This document shows positions 1 through 8,879 of a stretch of 25,822 bases of DNA, piece after piece. The position numbers and the translations under genes were made by a program. The notes under the pieces are model-generated. The model saw nothing but the letters and a program-made list of their open reading frames with translations. It searched no databases and was not told the DNA's origin. Positions within the stretch are counted from its first letter, which is position 1. Each line of letters starts with the position of its first letter. The DNA is from Dunaliella salina (lineage: Eukaryota; Chlorophyta; Chlorophyceae; Chlamydomonadales; Dunaliellaceae), in contig MU070216.1 in the NCBI GenBank assembly GCA_002284615.2, forward strand, positions 73,918-99,739. The letters run 5' to 3'.

Positions 1-31
1 TGTGTGCGTGCGCGCGCGTGCGTGCGTGCGT
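1..31. repeat. (TG/CG)n simple repeat at window edge
   Basis: Alternating purine-pyrimidine run of TG, CG and GCGTGC units starting at the first base. It probably continues outside the window. Confidence 0.85.
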
Positions 32-363
32 GGTGCACAATGCCTTGCTGCGCCTACCTGGCCCATAAAAGGTAGCTCCACTGCTCATGTCATACACAGT
101 TCTCTGCACTGACACCTATGACAAGGGCACAGAATCAAGATTTTGGACTGTGACTGTGACATACATTTGACCTTCACTAAACCAACTTGAGGGTGACGAT
201 GGAAGCCCACTCACGTACACAGGCCTGCCCTCTTCTCCATTATACTTTTGAAGCTCTTCAAATGAGAAGGAATGGGTGTCCGTGCTGACCATGCCTTAAA
301 ATAAGGAATTCCTAATTCAAAAAGACAGTCATGACTTTTGTAACAAGAAAAAAGGACCACAAA

Positions 364-438
364 GGGGAAACCGGATTTGAACCCGGCACGCCTGAGCGGA
401 TTGCGTGTCAGCTACTCAATAAGAATACTGATAACCCC
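364..438 (-). other. tRNA-like relic (75 nt, B box)
   Basis: On the minus strand the segment starts GGGG and ends CCCC, is 75 nt long, and carries GCCGGGTTCAAATCCGG, a good T-arm/B box, plus TAGCTGACACG, a weak A box. The acceptor and anticodon stems do not pair well, so it is more likely a SINE head or pseudo-tRNA than a working tRNA. Confidence 0.4.
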
Positions 439-484
439 GAATTACTAATTGGGCTGCGGTCGTTGGCCAAAAAAAAAGTGAGAA

Positions 485-1046
485 GTGTGTAGGCTGCCAC
501 GTGTAATGCCGCAAAGTTGGCTGTAGCGGTTTTGTGATTTGAGGGAATGGTTTAAAATTTTGTTTGAAGTGATCCGAACCAAGCCAGGGAGCCAAGAAGG
601 CTGGTCATGTTAGTGTGTTGCAAGAAGAGAGCGTGCAAAATCAAATACTAATAAGCAAAAACAGAGTAGTCTAAGGCATGCGTGTAGGCTGGCCCCTTAA
701 TGGCGCAAGTTGGCTGTAGCGACTTTGTGCTTCGCGGGAATGGTTTTAGATTTTGTTTGAAGTGAGCAGACCCAAGCCAGGGACCCAAGAAGGCTGCTCA
801 TGTTAGTGTGTTGCAAGAAGAGAGCGTGCAAAAACAAATACTAATAAGCAAAAACAGAGTAGTCTAAGGCATGCGTGTAGGCTGGCCCCTTAATGGCGCA
901 AGTTGGCTGTAGCGACTTTGTGGTTTGCGGGAATGGTTTTAGATTTTGTTTGAAGTGAGCAGAACCAAGCCAGGGACCCAAGAAGGCTGCCCATGTTAGT
1001 GTTGCAAGAAGAGAGCGTGCAAAAACAAAGACTAATAAGCAATAGA
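485..1046. repeat. 193-bp tandem satellite, about 2.9 copies
   Basis: TTGGCTGTAGCG starts at 517, 710 and 903, exactly 193 bp apart. Each unit also holds AAGCCAGGGA, AAGAAGGCTG and GCAAGAAGAGAGCGTGCAAA. The third copy stops near AATAAGCAA (1046). The left border, AAAAAGTGAGAAGTGTGTAG, recurs inverted near 13.16-13.19 kb. Confidence 0.85.
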
Positions 1047-1049
1047 ACT

Positions 1050-1895
1050 AAACGTTTGACATGAAAACGGTCACATGTGGTGAAGCAGGACGTTGGTAGG
1101 TCCTGGGTTCATGTACCTGTAGAAGTCTTATTTAGTGTATACAGTGTTGGCAACGTAATATAATGATAATGTTTAGGAAGTATTTGTTTGTCAGTGCATA
1201 CTTTGTTGTCAACAATACATGAAAATTTCTTCAGCTGTCAAGTAGACTAAGTATTTTATCTCTGATTACTGAGTGAAAATTATATTTTGTATTATGTCTT
1301 TCATTTTTTCCAATTGTTAAATAATGTTTATACACATGAAACAATTTTATTTTTTCTTCCCTCTCCTTAGTCATTTGCTTAGTTTTCAAATAGATGCTAC
1401 TACATATTATTTCAATCATGTAGCATAGGTCACAATTAGTTGCAAACAGGTTTACAAAATTTTTTCTGTTCTGTTTTTTCCTGTTATTTTGTAATTTCTT
1501 ATTCTCTTCTCCTTCTTCGAGGATATTAGTGAAATTAATGTAACTCACTTAGTATTTGAGCATTATTCTCAATTTGTTTAGGATTGGATTACTTCTTTGC
1601 CTTTACTGCTCCTTTTGTAAAGTTGAAGTATACACTGTTGTTGGATGCTATATGTACACAGCTGGGTTATACACTTACCTGATTTTTGTCAAGCAAAATC
1701 TTCATGAAATAGGTTACTTTGGTAGTTGATAGGTTTTAATAAAAACAAAAAAAAATTACCCTATTTTGTTTTCATGATTCACATCAAATAGTTGACATTT
1801 TAAAAACCAAAAAAAAAGGGGCCCCCACCCCCTTCTCTTGTTCATGATCATTGACCTCACATTAATTGGTACTAGACTGCTAAAGGGCTTGCTCA
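1050..1895. other. AT-rich stretch without recognisable gene
   Basis: AT-rich sequence with A and T runs (1749, 1808). The only long open frame (minus, 1231-1548) is low-complexity Lys/Asn-rich and shows no domain. Nothing functional is supported. Confidence 0.6.
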
Positions 1896-2080
1896 AGATC
1901 ACTCGAAAGACTCAAAAGAACTGATAGGACTCAAGAGGACTCAAGGGATCAAAAGGACTCGAGGGACACAAAAGGCTCAGAAGGACTCAAGGGACTCAAA
2001 GGACTCAAGGGCTCAAGGGACCGAAAGATTCGAAGGACTTCGAAGGACAAAGCTCAAAGGATTCAAAGAGGCTCAAAAGT
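1896..2080. repeat. Degenerate ~10-bp GGACTCAAGG minisatellite
   Basis: More than a dozen imperfect copies of AGGACTCAAG/GGACTCAAAG in a purine-rich run with near-alternating GA- and CTCAA blocks. Strong strand asymmetry; no coding signal. Confidence 0.8.
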
Positions 2081-2129
2081 TATTTCGCAAGAGTTGCATA
2101 TGAATCATCATGTCCAAAATATTTTTTCT

Positions 2130-2462
2130 TCACCATATCTCAGGGGGTGGGGGGAGAAATTGAAGCATGAAAGAAAAGTAAATTAAAATTTCACGTGTAA
2201 AAGATCCTACAATCTTATGCGCATTACATAAACACTTCCGAATGTCACAATAAGCACTTGCAGGTTTAAGAAGTTGATGTTGTCTGATGCAAAGCATCTT
2301 AGCACATTGGATGATGAATTCAATACTACTCACAACATTACCATCAAAGCACTCGTTGTTTTTTTCACAACTTTTTGGCTTTTGCCTTGTTAATGTAATA
2401 TCCAGCACTACGTGGAGGCCCATTGAGTACATTGTACAACCTANTTGTTTTTTTGGCCTCAA
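2130..2462 (-). CDS. Unidentified open frame, 110 aa, possible exon fragment
   Basis: No family recognised. The middle (VVLDITLTRQKPKSCEKNNE and CFDGNVVSSIEFIIQCAKML) has balanced composition unlike the surrounding low-complexity DNA. It contains an N-derived unknown residue near 2444. It could be a decayed transposon or gene exon; the opposite strand is also partly open, so the call is weak. Confidence 0.25.
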   Translation of the reverse strand: MRPKKQXGCTMYSMGLHVVLDITLTRQKPKSCEKNNECFDGNVVSSIEFIIQCAKMLCIRQHQLLKPASAYCDIRKCLCNAHKIVGSFTREILIYFSFMLQFLPPPPEIW

Positions 2463-2539
2463 GAATTTCTCGCTAGCTTACAACTCCACCTCCAAAGATG
2501 TCACTTCTGCCCTTCACACCCTGCACAAATGAACAGTGT

Positions 2540-3190
2540 TGAAATGTAAGGTTANNCCAAACTCATGTGTCAACTCATTGACTTTTTGTTTTCAACTTAT
2601 CCACATACCTTTNCNAAATCTTNCTCATACTTTCCCTCCATTTATTTTATGTTCTTCACTTTCTTTTCCATCTAAAGATCCATTTTATTTTTCTCACACA
2701 TCATTCCTTTCTTGCAAGACATGAAGTTCAACAATAGCAGCTGTGCATTAGTCCAAACAATTAAGAACTCTTTTGATTCTGTCACATACATCATCCTTGC
2801 CAGCAAAACATGTTGCCAATATGCTTAACATGTTACAACAACATAAAATTCCAAATTTGGTGAAGGTAATGACCCTGGCCAGTTTGGAACTCAATGTATA
2901 TCAACATGTACAGTCTTCTCACAGAGTTACATACAGTGCCTCTAATTTATTTTTGACACTTCAGCCATTTGCAATCCCAGCCCTGAGAGGCACCACACAT
3001 ATCCAAAGAAATCATGTAACTACAAGGTTGTAAATTACTTACAACTTACCTCACAACTCTTATGAGTCTTATCGTGCAGCTGGTTGCTCGCAATTGGTCT
3101 CCCAAGCTGAAGTATCAAGCTATCAACCTGCAACCATTCATAGCAATACAAACATTTAGCACCAATCATAACAGCAAACAACAGCCAGCC
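2540..3190. other. No gene seen; several ambiguous bases
   Basis: Mixed T- and C-rich sequence with N calls at 2555-2556, 2613-2623. Short open frames are hydrophobic or low-complexity and overlap each other. No domain or repeat beyond short simple runs. Confidence 0.5.
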
Positions 3191-3198
3191 AACATCCA

Positions 3199-3775
3199 CA
3201 TGCAACCAAACGAGCACCTACTGGCAGCGAACAAACATAGACTTGAAACGCAAACATTTAACACAAACGCTAGGGGCTGCAAACACGCATCACATAACAG
3301 GTGTCAAGCGGTCTGCCCAACCCCTTCTCAAAAGGGACGCGTCTCCAACATGGCATCAGCGCCTCACCTTCCCGAGATAGCTGCGCTTCAACACGCCTCC
3401 AAGAAAGCTGCTCCTCGCAAGTAACCTCACGAAGCAAAGGATCAGCCTGCATACATCCATAACTTCCACTCAGCAATGGAGCACGTGCAACCAAATGAGC
3501 ACCTACTAGGCCGAACAAACATAGGCATGATAGACGCAAACACCAAACACAAACGCGAGGGGCTGCGAACACGCATCACATAGCACGTGTCAAGCGGTCT
3601 GCCACGCCCAACCCCTTCTCAAAAGGACATGCGTCTCCAACCTGGCATCAGCGAATCACCTTCCCGATATAGCTGCGCTTCAATGCGCCTCCAAGAAAGC
3701 TGCTGCTCGCAAATAACCTCACGAGGATCAAAGGAGTAGCCTGCATACATTCATTAGTTCCAATCAGCAAAGGAA
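3199..3775. repeat. 285-bp tandem duplication
   Basis: TGCAACCAAA(C/T)GAGCACCTAC occurs at 3201 and 3486. The following sequence (CACGCATCACATA, GTGTCAAGCGGTCTGCC, AACCCCTTCTCAAAAGG, CTCCAAGAAAGCTGCT) is shared in order with small indels. The indels break all frames differently in the two copies, arguing against coding. Confidence 0.85.
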
Positions 3776-4340
3776 ATGAACTCCACACCTACCAGCTCTC
3801 AAACAGTGAACGAACAGCGCCAACACAAGAGAACAATGCACAGCGAGCGCGCGCAACCATCCACATCCAACATGCTTGGCAAACGGGCAGGCAGCGATTG
3901 CGCAACAGCAGCGGGCCACGCTGCGACAGCACGCGCCTCAGCCCCAACATCAACAACTCACCTACCACACGTCGGCTGAGCTTGGTCGCACAGGAATGCG
4001 TAATGCTCCACGTCGAAACAGGCGTCTGCGTACGTCACTGGCCCTACTTATGTCATAATTTTAAGAATGATCGCAGCGGTGTCCACAACATTTTATCAGC
4101 AAAGGGGGGGGGGGGTAATCAGAATTAACTCTGAAAAGGTCAACACGTGGGACACGCACGACGGACCCGCAGCCTCCCCTCGTTATTTTTACCTTATGAC
4201 AGGTTTCTCAACGGATTGGTAGTCGTCTGGGCATCTTTCAGAGTGTTGGCATGCATAATATCCGATTAATGCTGATTTTAATAGTTACATTGCTCCCCTT
4301 CTTAGAATGCATGCATTCACTTCGATTAGAAGGAAGAAAG
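3776..4340. other. No gene seen; poly-G tract at 4104-4115
   Basis: Gln/Ala/His-rich short frames only, overlapping in three phases, which is typical of biased composition. A 12-G run stands at 4104-4115. No recognisable element. Confidence 0.5.
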
Positions 4341-4344
4341 AACG

Positions 4345-4735
4345 GAGGCAGCTCACAGAGCTTTGCACAGAGGGCGCTCACACAGAGCTTTCCATAACTG
4401 AGGATTTTGCATGGAGGATGCTCGCTCAGAGCTGTGCAGATCAGAGGGCGCTCACACAGTGCCAATAAGATCAGAGGTAGCTCACACAGAGCCATACTGC
4501 ATGGAGGATGCTCGCACAGAGCTAAGCAGATCAGAGGGCGCTCACACAGAGTTATACAGAACTGAGGATGCTTACACAGAGCAAATAAGAACAGAGATAG
4601 CTCACACAGAGCTATGCAGAACTGAGGATGCTCACACAGAGCAAATAAGAACAGAGATAGCTCACACAGAGCATACTGAAGGGGCTCACACAGGGCCACA
4701 AAAAGCGTGCACTCTATTGAGAGCATACTGAGTGC
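4345..4735. repeat. 30-bp minisatellite, open on both strands
   Basis: About 13 imperfect 30-bp units alternate, for example CTCACACAGAGCAAATAAGA and CTCACACAGAGCTATGCAGA types. Because the unit is divisible by three, it gives decapeptide repeats on both strands (AHTEQIRTEI/AHTELCRTED on plus; Leu/Cys-rich on minus). Neither is a recognised protein. Confidence 0.85.
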
Positions 4736-4738
4736 CCA

Positions 4739-5455
4739 TCACTTCTTGCAGTCCTTGGCCAGATGCCCAATGTTGCGGCAGTTGTAACGCCCGCGTGTTT
4801 CTCCTGCATGATCAAATAGCTCAGGGTTTTCTTCTTCATGATTTTCCAGGAAAATCAAAAAAGAAATTTTCCAAGAAAATTTTTCCTCTCCTTCATCATC
4901 ATGAGCTTCATCATCATCATGCAGCATTTCTTCTTCTCCACCATTATCATAAGGGAAGTTGCCAGCATACTGCTGCATGGCAATGTTTCGCCGTTCCTGA
5001 CTAACAGCAAATTTTATCAGAGCTTCAACTGAGGTGAAATCATAGCCAGCTTGGTGAACGATGTACTGAGGCTTGAGCTGAGGAGAAAATCCAGCATGAA
5101 ACCAGTGGATCCAGTCATTCACATGCATTTCTGGAACATGCACGATTTGCTGCTTGAACAGATTGGCATAGTCTTGCACAGACATGTTGCTGACCATGTA
5201 TCTTCGCATGTTGAGAAGTGCATCCCTGGCCTTTGCAGCTCGATTGCGTACCTCTGCTTGGAAACGATCCAAGAAGGCTTGCTTAATGTCGCTGACAGAG
5301 TTGAGGGGGTGAGTGGCCTTGAGATTGATCAGAAACGCACGGGCCTTCTGATCGCTGGCGCACTGCTGCGGCAGCACAGCTGCGTATCGGCCAGGCTGAT
5401 GAAGGATGTCCAGGGCCCCATTTGCCTCAAGAGCTGAGTCCAACATGACAAGCAT
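4739..5455 (-). CDS. Isolated Ty3/gypsy-type gag ORF (238 aa) with damaged zinc knuckle
   Basis: Capsid/nucleocapsid-like protein of an LTR retrotransposon. The retrotransposon-gag core spans about residues 40-150: SVSDIKQAFLDRF, ARDALLNMRRY, SVQDYANLF, GFSPQLKPQY. An acidic stretch (EEEMLHDDDEAHDDEGEE) follows, then a basic hydrophobic insert near 4845-4890 that looks like a local repeat. The C-terminus NCRNIGHLAKDCKK is a CCHC knuckle in which the first Cys is replaced by Arg (CGT). The ORF has no internal stop. No protease, reverse transcriptase or integrase follows; a minisatellite begins at once. It is either a truncated element or an orphan gag. Confidence 0.8.
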   Translation of the reverse strand: MLVMLDSALEANGALDILHQPGRYAAVLPQQCASDQKARAFLINLKATHPLNSVSDIKQAFLDRFQAEVRNRAAKARDALLNMRRYMVSNMSVQDYANLFKQQIVHVPEMHVNDWIHWFHAGFSPQLKPQYIVHQAGYDFTSVEALIKFAVSQERRNIAMQQYAGNFPYDNGGEEEMLHDDDEAHDDEGEEKFSWKISFLIFLENHEEENPELFDHAGETRGRYNCRNIGHLAKDCKK

Positions 5456-6059
5456 GGTGTAACTTCAACGCAAAGTGCCACTGTCCAAAATATCCTGCTA
5501 CCGTACCAGTGCTAAAGTGTTGCGAGCACGCTTTTTTGCGATGTGTTGAAACAGTTGCAATAATTTTCTTGCAAACAGTAAGGTTTTGCGAGGAGCCTCA
5601 CAAACCTGCAAAATTTGCAAAGTTTCGCATTTCAACGTCTCCATGTGCCAGTCTGCTCCTACTCATCCTAAACCCTCCATCTCCGCATCCATGGCTTCCT
5701 CAGAGGTCTCAGTGGTTTCCACAGAGGTGTCCTCTGAGACCGCAATGGGCTCACATGCCCTCCCCCGCGGGGGGTCGGCCGACCATTGCCCTTACCCCGG
5801 GGCCTTGCCCTGCGCGTGGCCCTGCCCCTGGCCCTGGCCCTGCCCCTGCACAACGTTGTTGCAGGAAGGTTAACCTTCCTGGACCTACCCACAGGCTTTG
5901 AAAACCCAATTGCAATTGGGGCAGGAGGGGGGGGCCTGGCTGCAATATTGATTAATGGCTGCAGCCACCCTTGGGTCGGCTCCTCGAGGAGCTCCACCTT
6001 GCGTGCAAGCTCATGAGCTGATCAGGGTCCAAGCAGGTGCGGAGCCCCCTTGATTTTGA
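5456..6059. other. No gene seen; GC-rich imperfect repeat
   Basis: 5750-5870 is rich in imperfect GGCCCTGCCC(CT)G units, giving low-complexity Pro/Arg/Ala frames on both strands. Upstream of the gag start one would expect a primer-binding site and LTR, but none could be recognised. Confidence 0.5.
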
Positions 6060-6109
6060 AAATAAAAATACCTACAACACCTATTTCAGTACAAATTACT
6101 GAGCTCAGT

Positions 6110-6330
6110 GGTCTTGAGACCATGTCTTTGGGGCACACACAGACGCCCGCTCAGTACGCTACACTGGCTTCTCCTTCTGCCATCCACCTTACGATGATGA
6201 AATGATGTTGAAACTCATGCGCCACGCAGTGCATTCCTCCCTCCAAAGCACAGGTCCAGTTGCCACCCTCATGCTAGCCGCTCCTGCCCCTCTGGAGAGG
6301 CCTTCTAGGTTTCAGCTGTAACGCATATAT
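6110..6330 (+). pseudogene. PCIF1-like methyltransferase-type segment embedded in the LINE
   Basis: The block TGFSFCHPPYDDEMMLKLMR is followed by a helix-like stretch and PVATLMLAAP, which matches the order (N/H)PP(F/Y)-(D/E)-(D/E)-x-M-helix-strand-P of the motif IV region in PCIF1-type enzymes. Asn is replaced by His at the first motif position. The frame then breaks, and AYMSWLKQYPDVAQVLAK continues in another frame near 6330. The N-terminal AdoMet-binding part is not recognisable here. Activity cannot be inferred; the assignment is by motif only. Confidence 0.5.
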
Positions 6331-6765
6331 GAGCTGGCTCAAACAATACCCAGACGTTGCACAAGTGCTTGCCAAATTCCTTGCAAAAAAATCCAATTCC
6401 AGGCACCACAACACTGGTTTGATACCATACCCAATCCTACCCCACCCTCCTATCCAATGCAATTTATTTTTGTGTGGAGCCTTAATGCCAGAGAAATGCT
6501 AGATAGCACAAACAAAGACTGGTTCCAGTTCTTCCAGCAAGATGTAAAGCAAGTCGTTCTAGAAGCTGTTTGGCTACCCTTGGATACTCCACATCCAGTC
6601 ATGCCACTGCGAACACACCAACACCTTGCATCTAACACTTGGAAGCAGAAATTCCAATCACTCCCTCCTGACACCCATAGCTGCGCACACAAGTGCCCTC
6701 AAGAAAGGCACCCCTGCCAACTACAGAAAGATGTTCACACACAAAATCAAGGATTGGAGGAAAAT

Positions 6766-7262
6766 GACCTACACTGATTGCAGTGTGGTCAAACACAAAG
6801 ATGGCAATTCCCCACCGCTATCAGGTTAAGAAAAGAAAAAGAAAAGAAAAGTCTATGCAAGCCAAAGGCCGCGTGCATTAAGGGAAGAACCCTTAACAAA
6901 AGTTAGAGGCCTCACCAGGTTCAGGTGCTTACAAACCAGGAAGAGACACTACTCAACCCTCCCAACACTTGCAACTGACCATAAAACCCAATGGTCATGG
7001 GCCTACCAATGCCATCACCAGAGCAGAACTCGTGGGTATCCTTGTGGCACTCCAACACGAGCAAACTGAAATTGCCTCTGATAGTGCATCCTGCCTCTCT
7101 CAGATTTCAAATCAAACCCTTCATCCTATACGCATGAGGTACCACCTAATGCAAAGCTCATCCACGCAATATCAACCGCATCATAGCACTCCCCTTGCCC
7201 TATCCATTTTCATAAAGTCAAAGCCCACTCTGGCATCGTAGTTTATGAGGGGGCTGACGCTT
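6766..7262 (+). pseudogene. RNase H domain within the LINE, split by an insertion and a frameshift
   Basis: The domain would degrade the RNA strand during target-primed reverse transcription. The first catalytic Asp lies in TYTDCSVVKHKDG (6766-6804). The reading resumes after the 88-bp insertion with GSGAYKPGRDTTQPSQHLQL and GPTNAITRAELVGI. The last block, IHFHKVKAHSGIVVYEGAD, is in a different frame. All four acidic positions and the conserved His are still encoded, so decay affected continuity rather than active-site residues. Confidence 0.82.
6828..6915 (-). mobile_element. 88-bp SINE-like insertion in the RNase H region, with 6-bp TSD
   Basis: CAGGTT occurs at 6822-6827 and again at 6916-6921, and the LINE reading resumes exactly after it. 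In minus orientation the insert ends in a (CTTTT)n-type tail. Its body, containing TTCCCTTAATGCACGC and GCAAGCC, is the reverse complement of 8717-8800. It is a 5'-truncated copy of the element at 8557-8819. Confidence 0.75.
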
Positions 7263-7466
7263 GCGCTCGCACTGCAGCCCTCTCTGACACCATAGACATT
7301 ACACCTCCAGATGCTAGGGACCCTTTCCACAATTTTCATTGGCTTTCACTGAAGACCACTTCCACACAAAATGATGATAGGCACCGCTCCCACACTTTCC
7401 CGGTACACTATCTCACCAACCTGAGCGACAAACTTGAAACACACATGCATAAGGAACATAGCTTGG

Positions 7467-7610
7467 AAAAGGAAAAGGAAAAGGAAAAGCCATGCAAGCA
7501 GGACTAGCTCACAAGCATCACGGAAGGAACGACCTTAGCACCCGGTACTGGGCCCGCTTTATCGAACCTCCACAGAATCGAACCCATGACCTCCACGTTC
7601 CTATTGGGGA
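7467..7610 (-). mobile_element. 144-bp tRNA-derived SINE-like insertion, with 7-bp TSD
   Basis: AGCTTGG flanks the insert at 7460-7466 and 7611-7617, and the LINE protein is continuous across the excised junction (KEHSL then GSADTSGY). On the minus strand it carries GGGTTCGATTC (7575-7585), a good pol III B box, and ends in (CCTTTT)n. No convincing A box is visible, so the 5' head is truncated or diverged. Confidence 0.75.
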
Positions 7611-7867
7611 AGCTTGGCTCTGCTGACACCTCTGGCTACCACTACCAGAGATGGCAGAAGCTTAACGATGCCACACCATCCACCACCAACGCAAACACTG
7701 AAGCCCACAACCCAACCTCTCAGCTCGCAAGCAAGGAGATCAGCAACTCCTTTTATAATAATCCAAAGATTACCCTTAAACAACAAATGAATCTCATGAA
7801 ATATCGAACGGATGCACTGTACACACAGAGCCATGCCTTCCACTTCAACTTTTCCAGTTCTGATAGG

Positions 7868-8545
7868 TGCCCACTCTGTGCAAATACAGACAACATTTAT
7901 CATGTTCTGCTTAGGTGTACCAACCCAACAATGAGTGGGATGCACACCAACAAACACAATGCGGCCCTTAGTCTCTGAGCAGAAGCCCTCAGCAAAGGCC
8001 GATATGGCTCATCCCTCATTAGCATGGGTGGCTGCAATCACGACAGATTTCTGGATCAAGGCATACAAGTCCGTGAGAACACCTCTCGATCTATTCCAGA
8101 CTGGGTTTTCCCAAACGGCGCTGCCTCACCTGTACGGCACCAAAGCCGCCCTGATGCTCTATTCGTGCGCCACATCCCAGGCAGAAAAGCCCACCTTGAT
8201 CCTACCAAGATCCCACCACAAGATAGGGACGTTCACTTCGTTGAACTTGAATTCTGCCCTGACACAAATCCTGTCAACACCTTAGAACGTGCACAAACTC
8301 AACATTCCCACATCATAGCCAGAGTTAAAACACACAGCTTAAGAAACCCAAACAAGAATAACAAAGTGACTTTGCACATCATCTTAATCGGTGTTGGTGG
8401 CACGATTTACAACAATTATACGATTACGCCTATCATAAATCTGGGCCTGACTAAACAAAAAGCTGAATCACTGGCTTCCCAACTCAGGGACCATGCCATC
8501 CAAAGATCATACACCATCATTAAAAATAGACATGCACTTTGTTTT
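7868..8545 (+). pseudogene. CCHC knuckle and restriction-like endonuclease domain of the LINE
   Basis: Expected to nick target DNA in cis with reverse transcription. CPLC...H...C is followed by RPDALFVR, a variable loop, and DVHFVELEFCPDTNP, the PD-(D/E)XK pattern of R2/CRE-type LINE endonucleases. Downstream LHIILIGVGGTIYNNYTITP and ITPIINLGLTKQKAESLA form a further conserved-looking tail. Apart from the TGA at 7976 this is one continuous frame from about 7611 to the SINE insertion at 8557. Confidence 0.75.
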
Positions 8546-8556
8546 CAGGGAGCATC

Positions 8557-8819
8557 TGGGAGGGGGTTTGCTGGGCGCGCGGCGGCGGCTGAGGATGGAA
8601 GAAGGAGAGTCCATGCGCTCAGTGGCATGGCAAGCATCCCCCGGATCCCCATTAGTTTTGTCTCGTGCTCTCTCTTAGGAGGCTTTTTTTGTCTAGTTTA
8701 GGTAGAGGGCCCCCTGGTGAGGCCTCTAACTTTGTTTAGGGGTTCTTCCCTTAATGCACGCGGCTTTTGGCTTGCGTAGACTTTTCTTTTCTTTTTTCTC
8801 TTTCTTTTGCTCCCTGGGA
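8557..8819 (+). mobile_element. 263-bp SINE-like insertion near the LINE stop codon, with 8-bp TSD
   Basis: GGAGCATC occurs at 8549-8556 and 8820-8827. Removing the insert restores the LINE frame (CFQGAS then PASCLH) up to TAA at 8877-8879. The GC-rich head is followed by GAGGCCTCTAACTTTG, TTCCCTTAATGCACGCGGC and GGCTTGCGTAGACTTTTC, ending in a T-rich (CTTTT)n tail. It has the same 3' part as the insert at 6828-6915, in the opposite orientation. Confidence 0.75.
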
Positions 8820-8879
8820 GGAGCATCGCCCGCCTCCTGCTTGCACTTGATGCAACCCATGTCGAAAAGGGTCCTCTAA

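Larger units (their letters stand above)
6060..8879 (+). pseudogene. LINE polyprotein, C-terminal part: methyltransferase-like, RNase H, CCHC, restriction-like endonuclease
   Basis: Decayed non-LTR retrotransposon ORF. From 5' to 3': VFGAHTDARSVRYTGFSFC followed by HPPYDDEMM (HPPY at 6181-6192), resembling the NPPF/NPPY block of PCIF1-type N6-adenine methyltransferases; then RNase H with YTD (D at 6776-6778), RAEL (E at 7026-7028), ASDSAS (D at 7080-7082) and KVKAHSG...EGADACA (H at 7226-7228, D at 7256-7258); then a CCHC knuckle C-x2-C-x7-H-x4-C (7868-7918); then the R2-type endonuclease signature RPD (8147-8155) with VELEF (E at 8243-8245). The likely original stop is TAA at 8877-8879. Interruptions: TGA at 6115-6117, a frameshift plus a TAG between 7082 and 7211, TGA at 7976-7978, and three insertions (6828-6915, 7467-7610, 8557-8819). 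RNase H with a restriction-like endonuclease recalls Dualen/RandI LINEs. No reverse transcriptase is present here. Confidence 0.82.

Noticed and set aside
364..438. Functional tRNA gene
   Set aside because: The B box is good but acceptor and anticodon stems do not pair convincingly; kept only as a tRNA-like relic.
485..1046. CRISPR-like array
   Set aside because: Contiguous 193-bp tandem copies without spacers in a eukaryotic context; a satellite.
4238..4726. 162-residue minus-strand Leu/Cys-rich frame resembling a secreted repeat protein
   Set aside because: It is the reverse reading of a 30-bp minisatellite; the plus strand is equally open, so openness is not evidence of coding.
5668..5997. 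Arg/Pro/Ala-rich frames around 5.7-5.9 kb
   Set aside because: All are overlapping readings of a GC-rich imperfect repeat on both strands.
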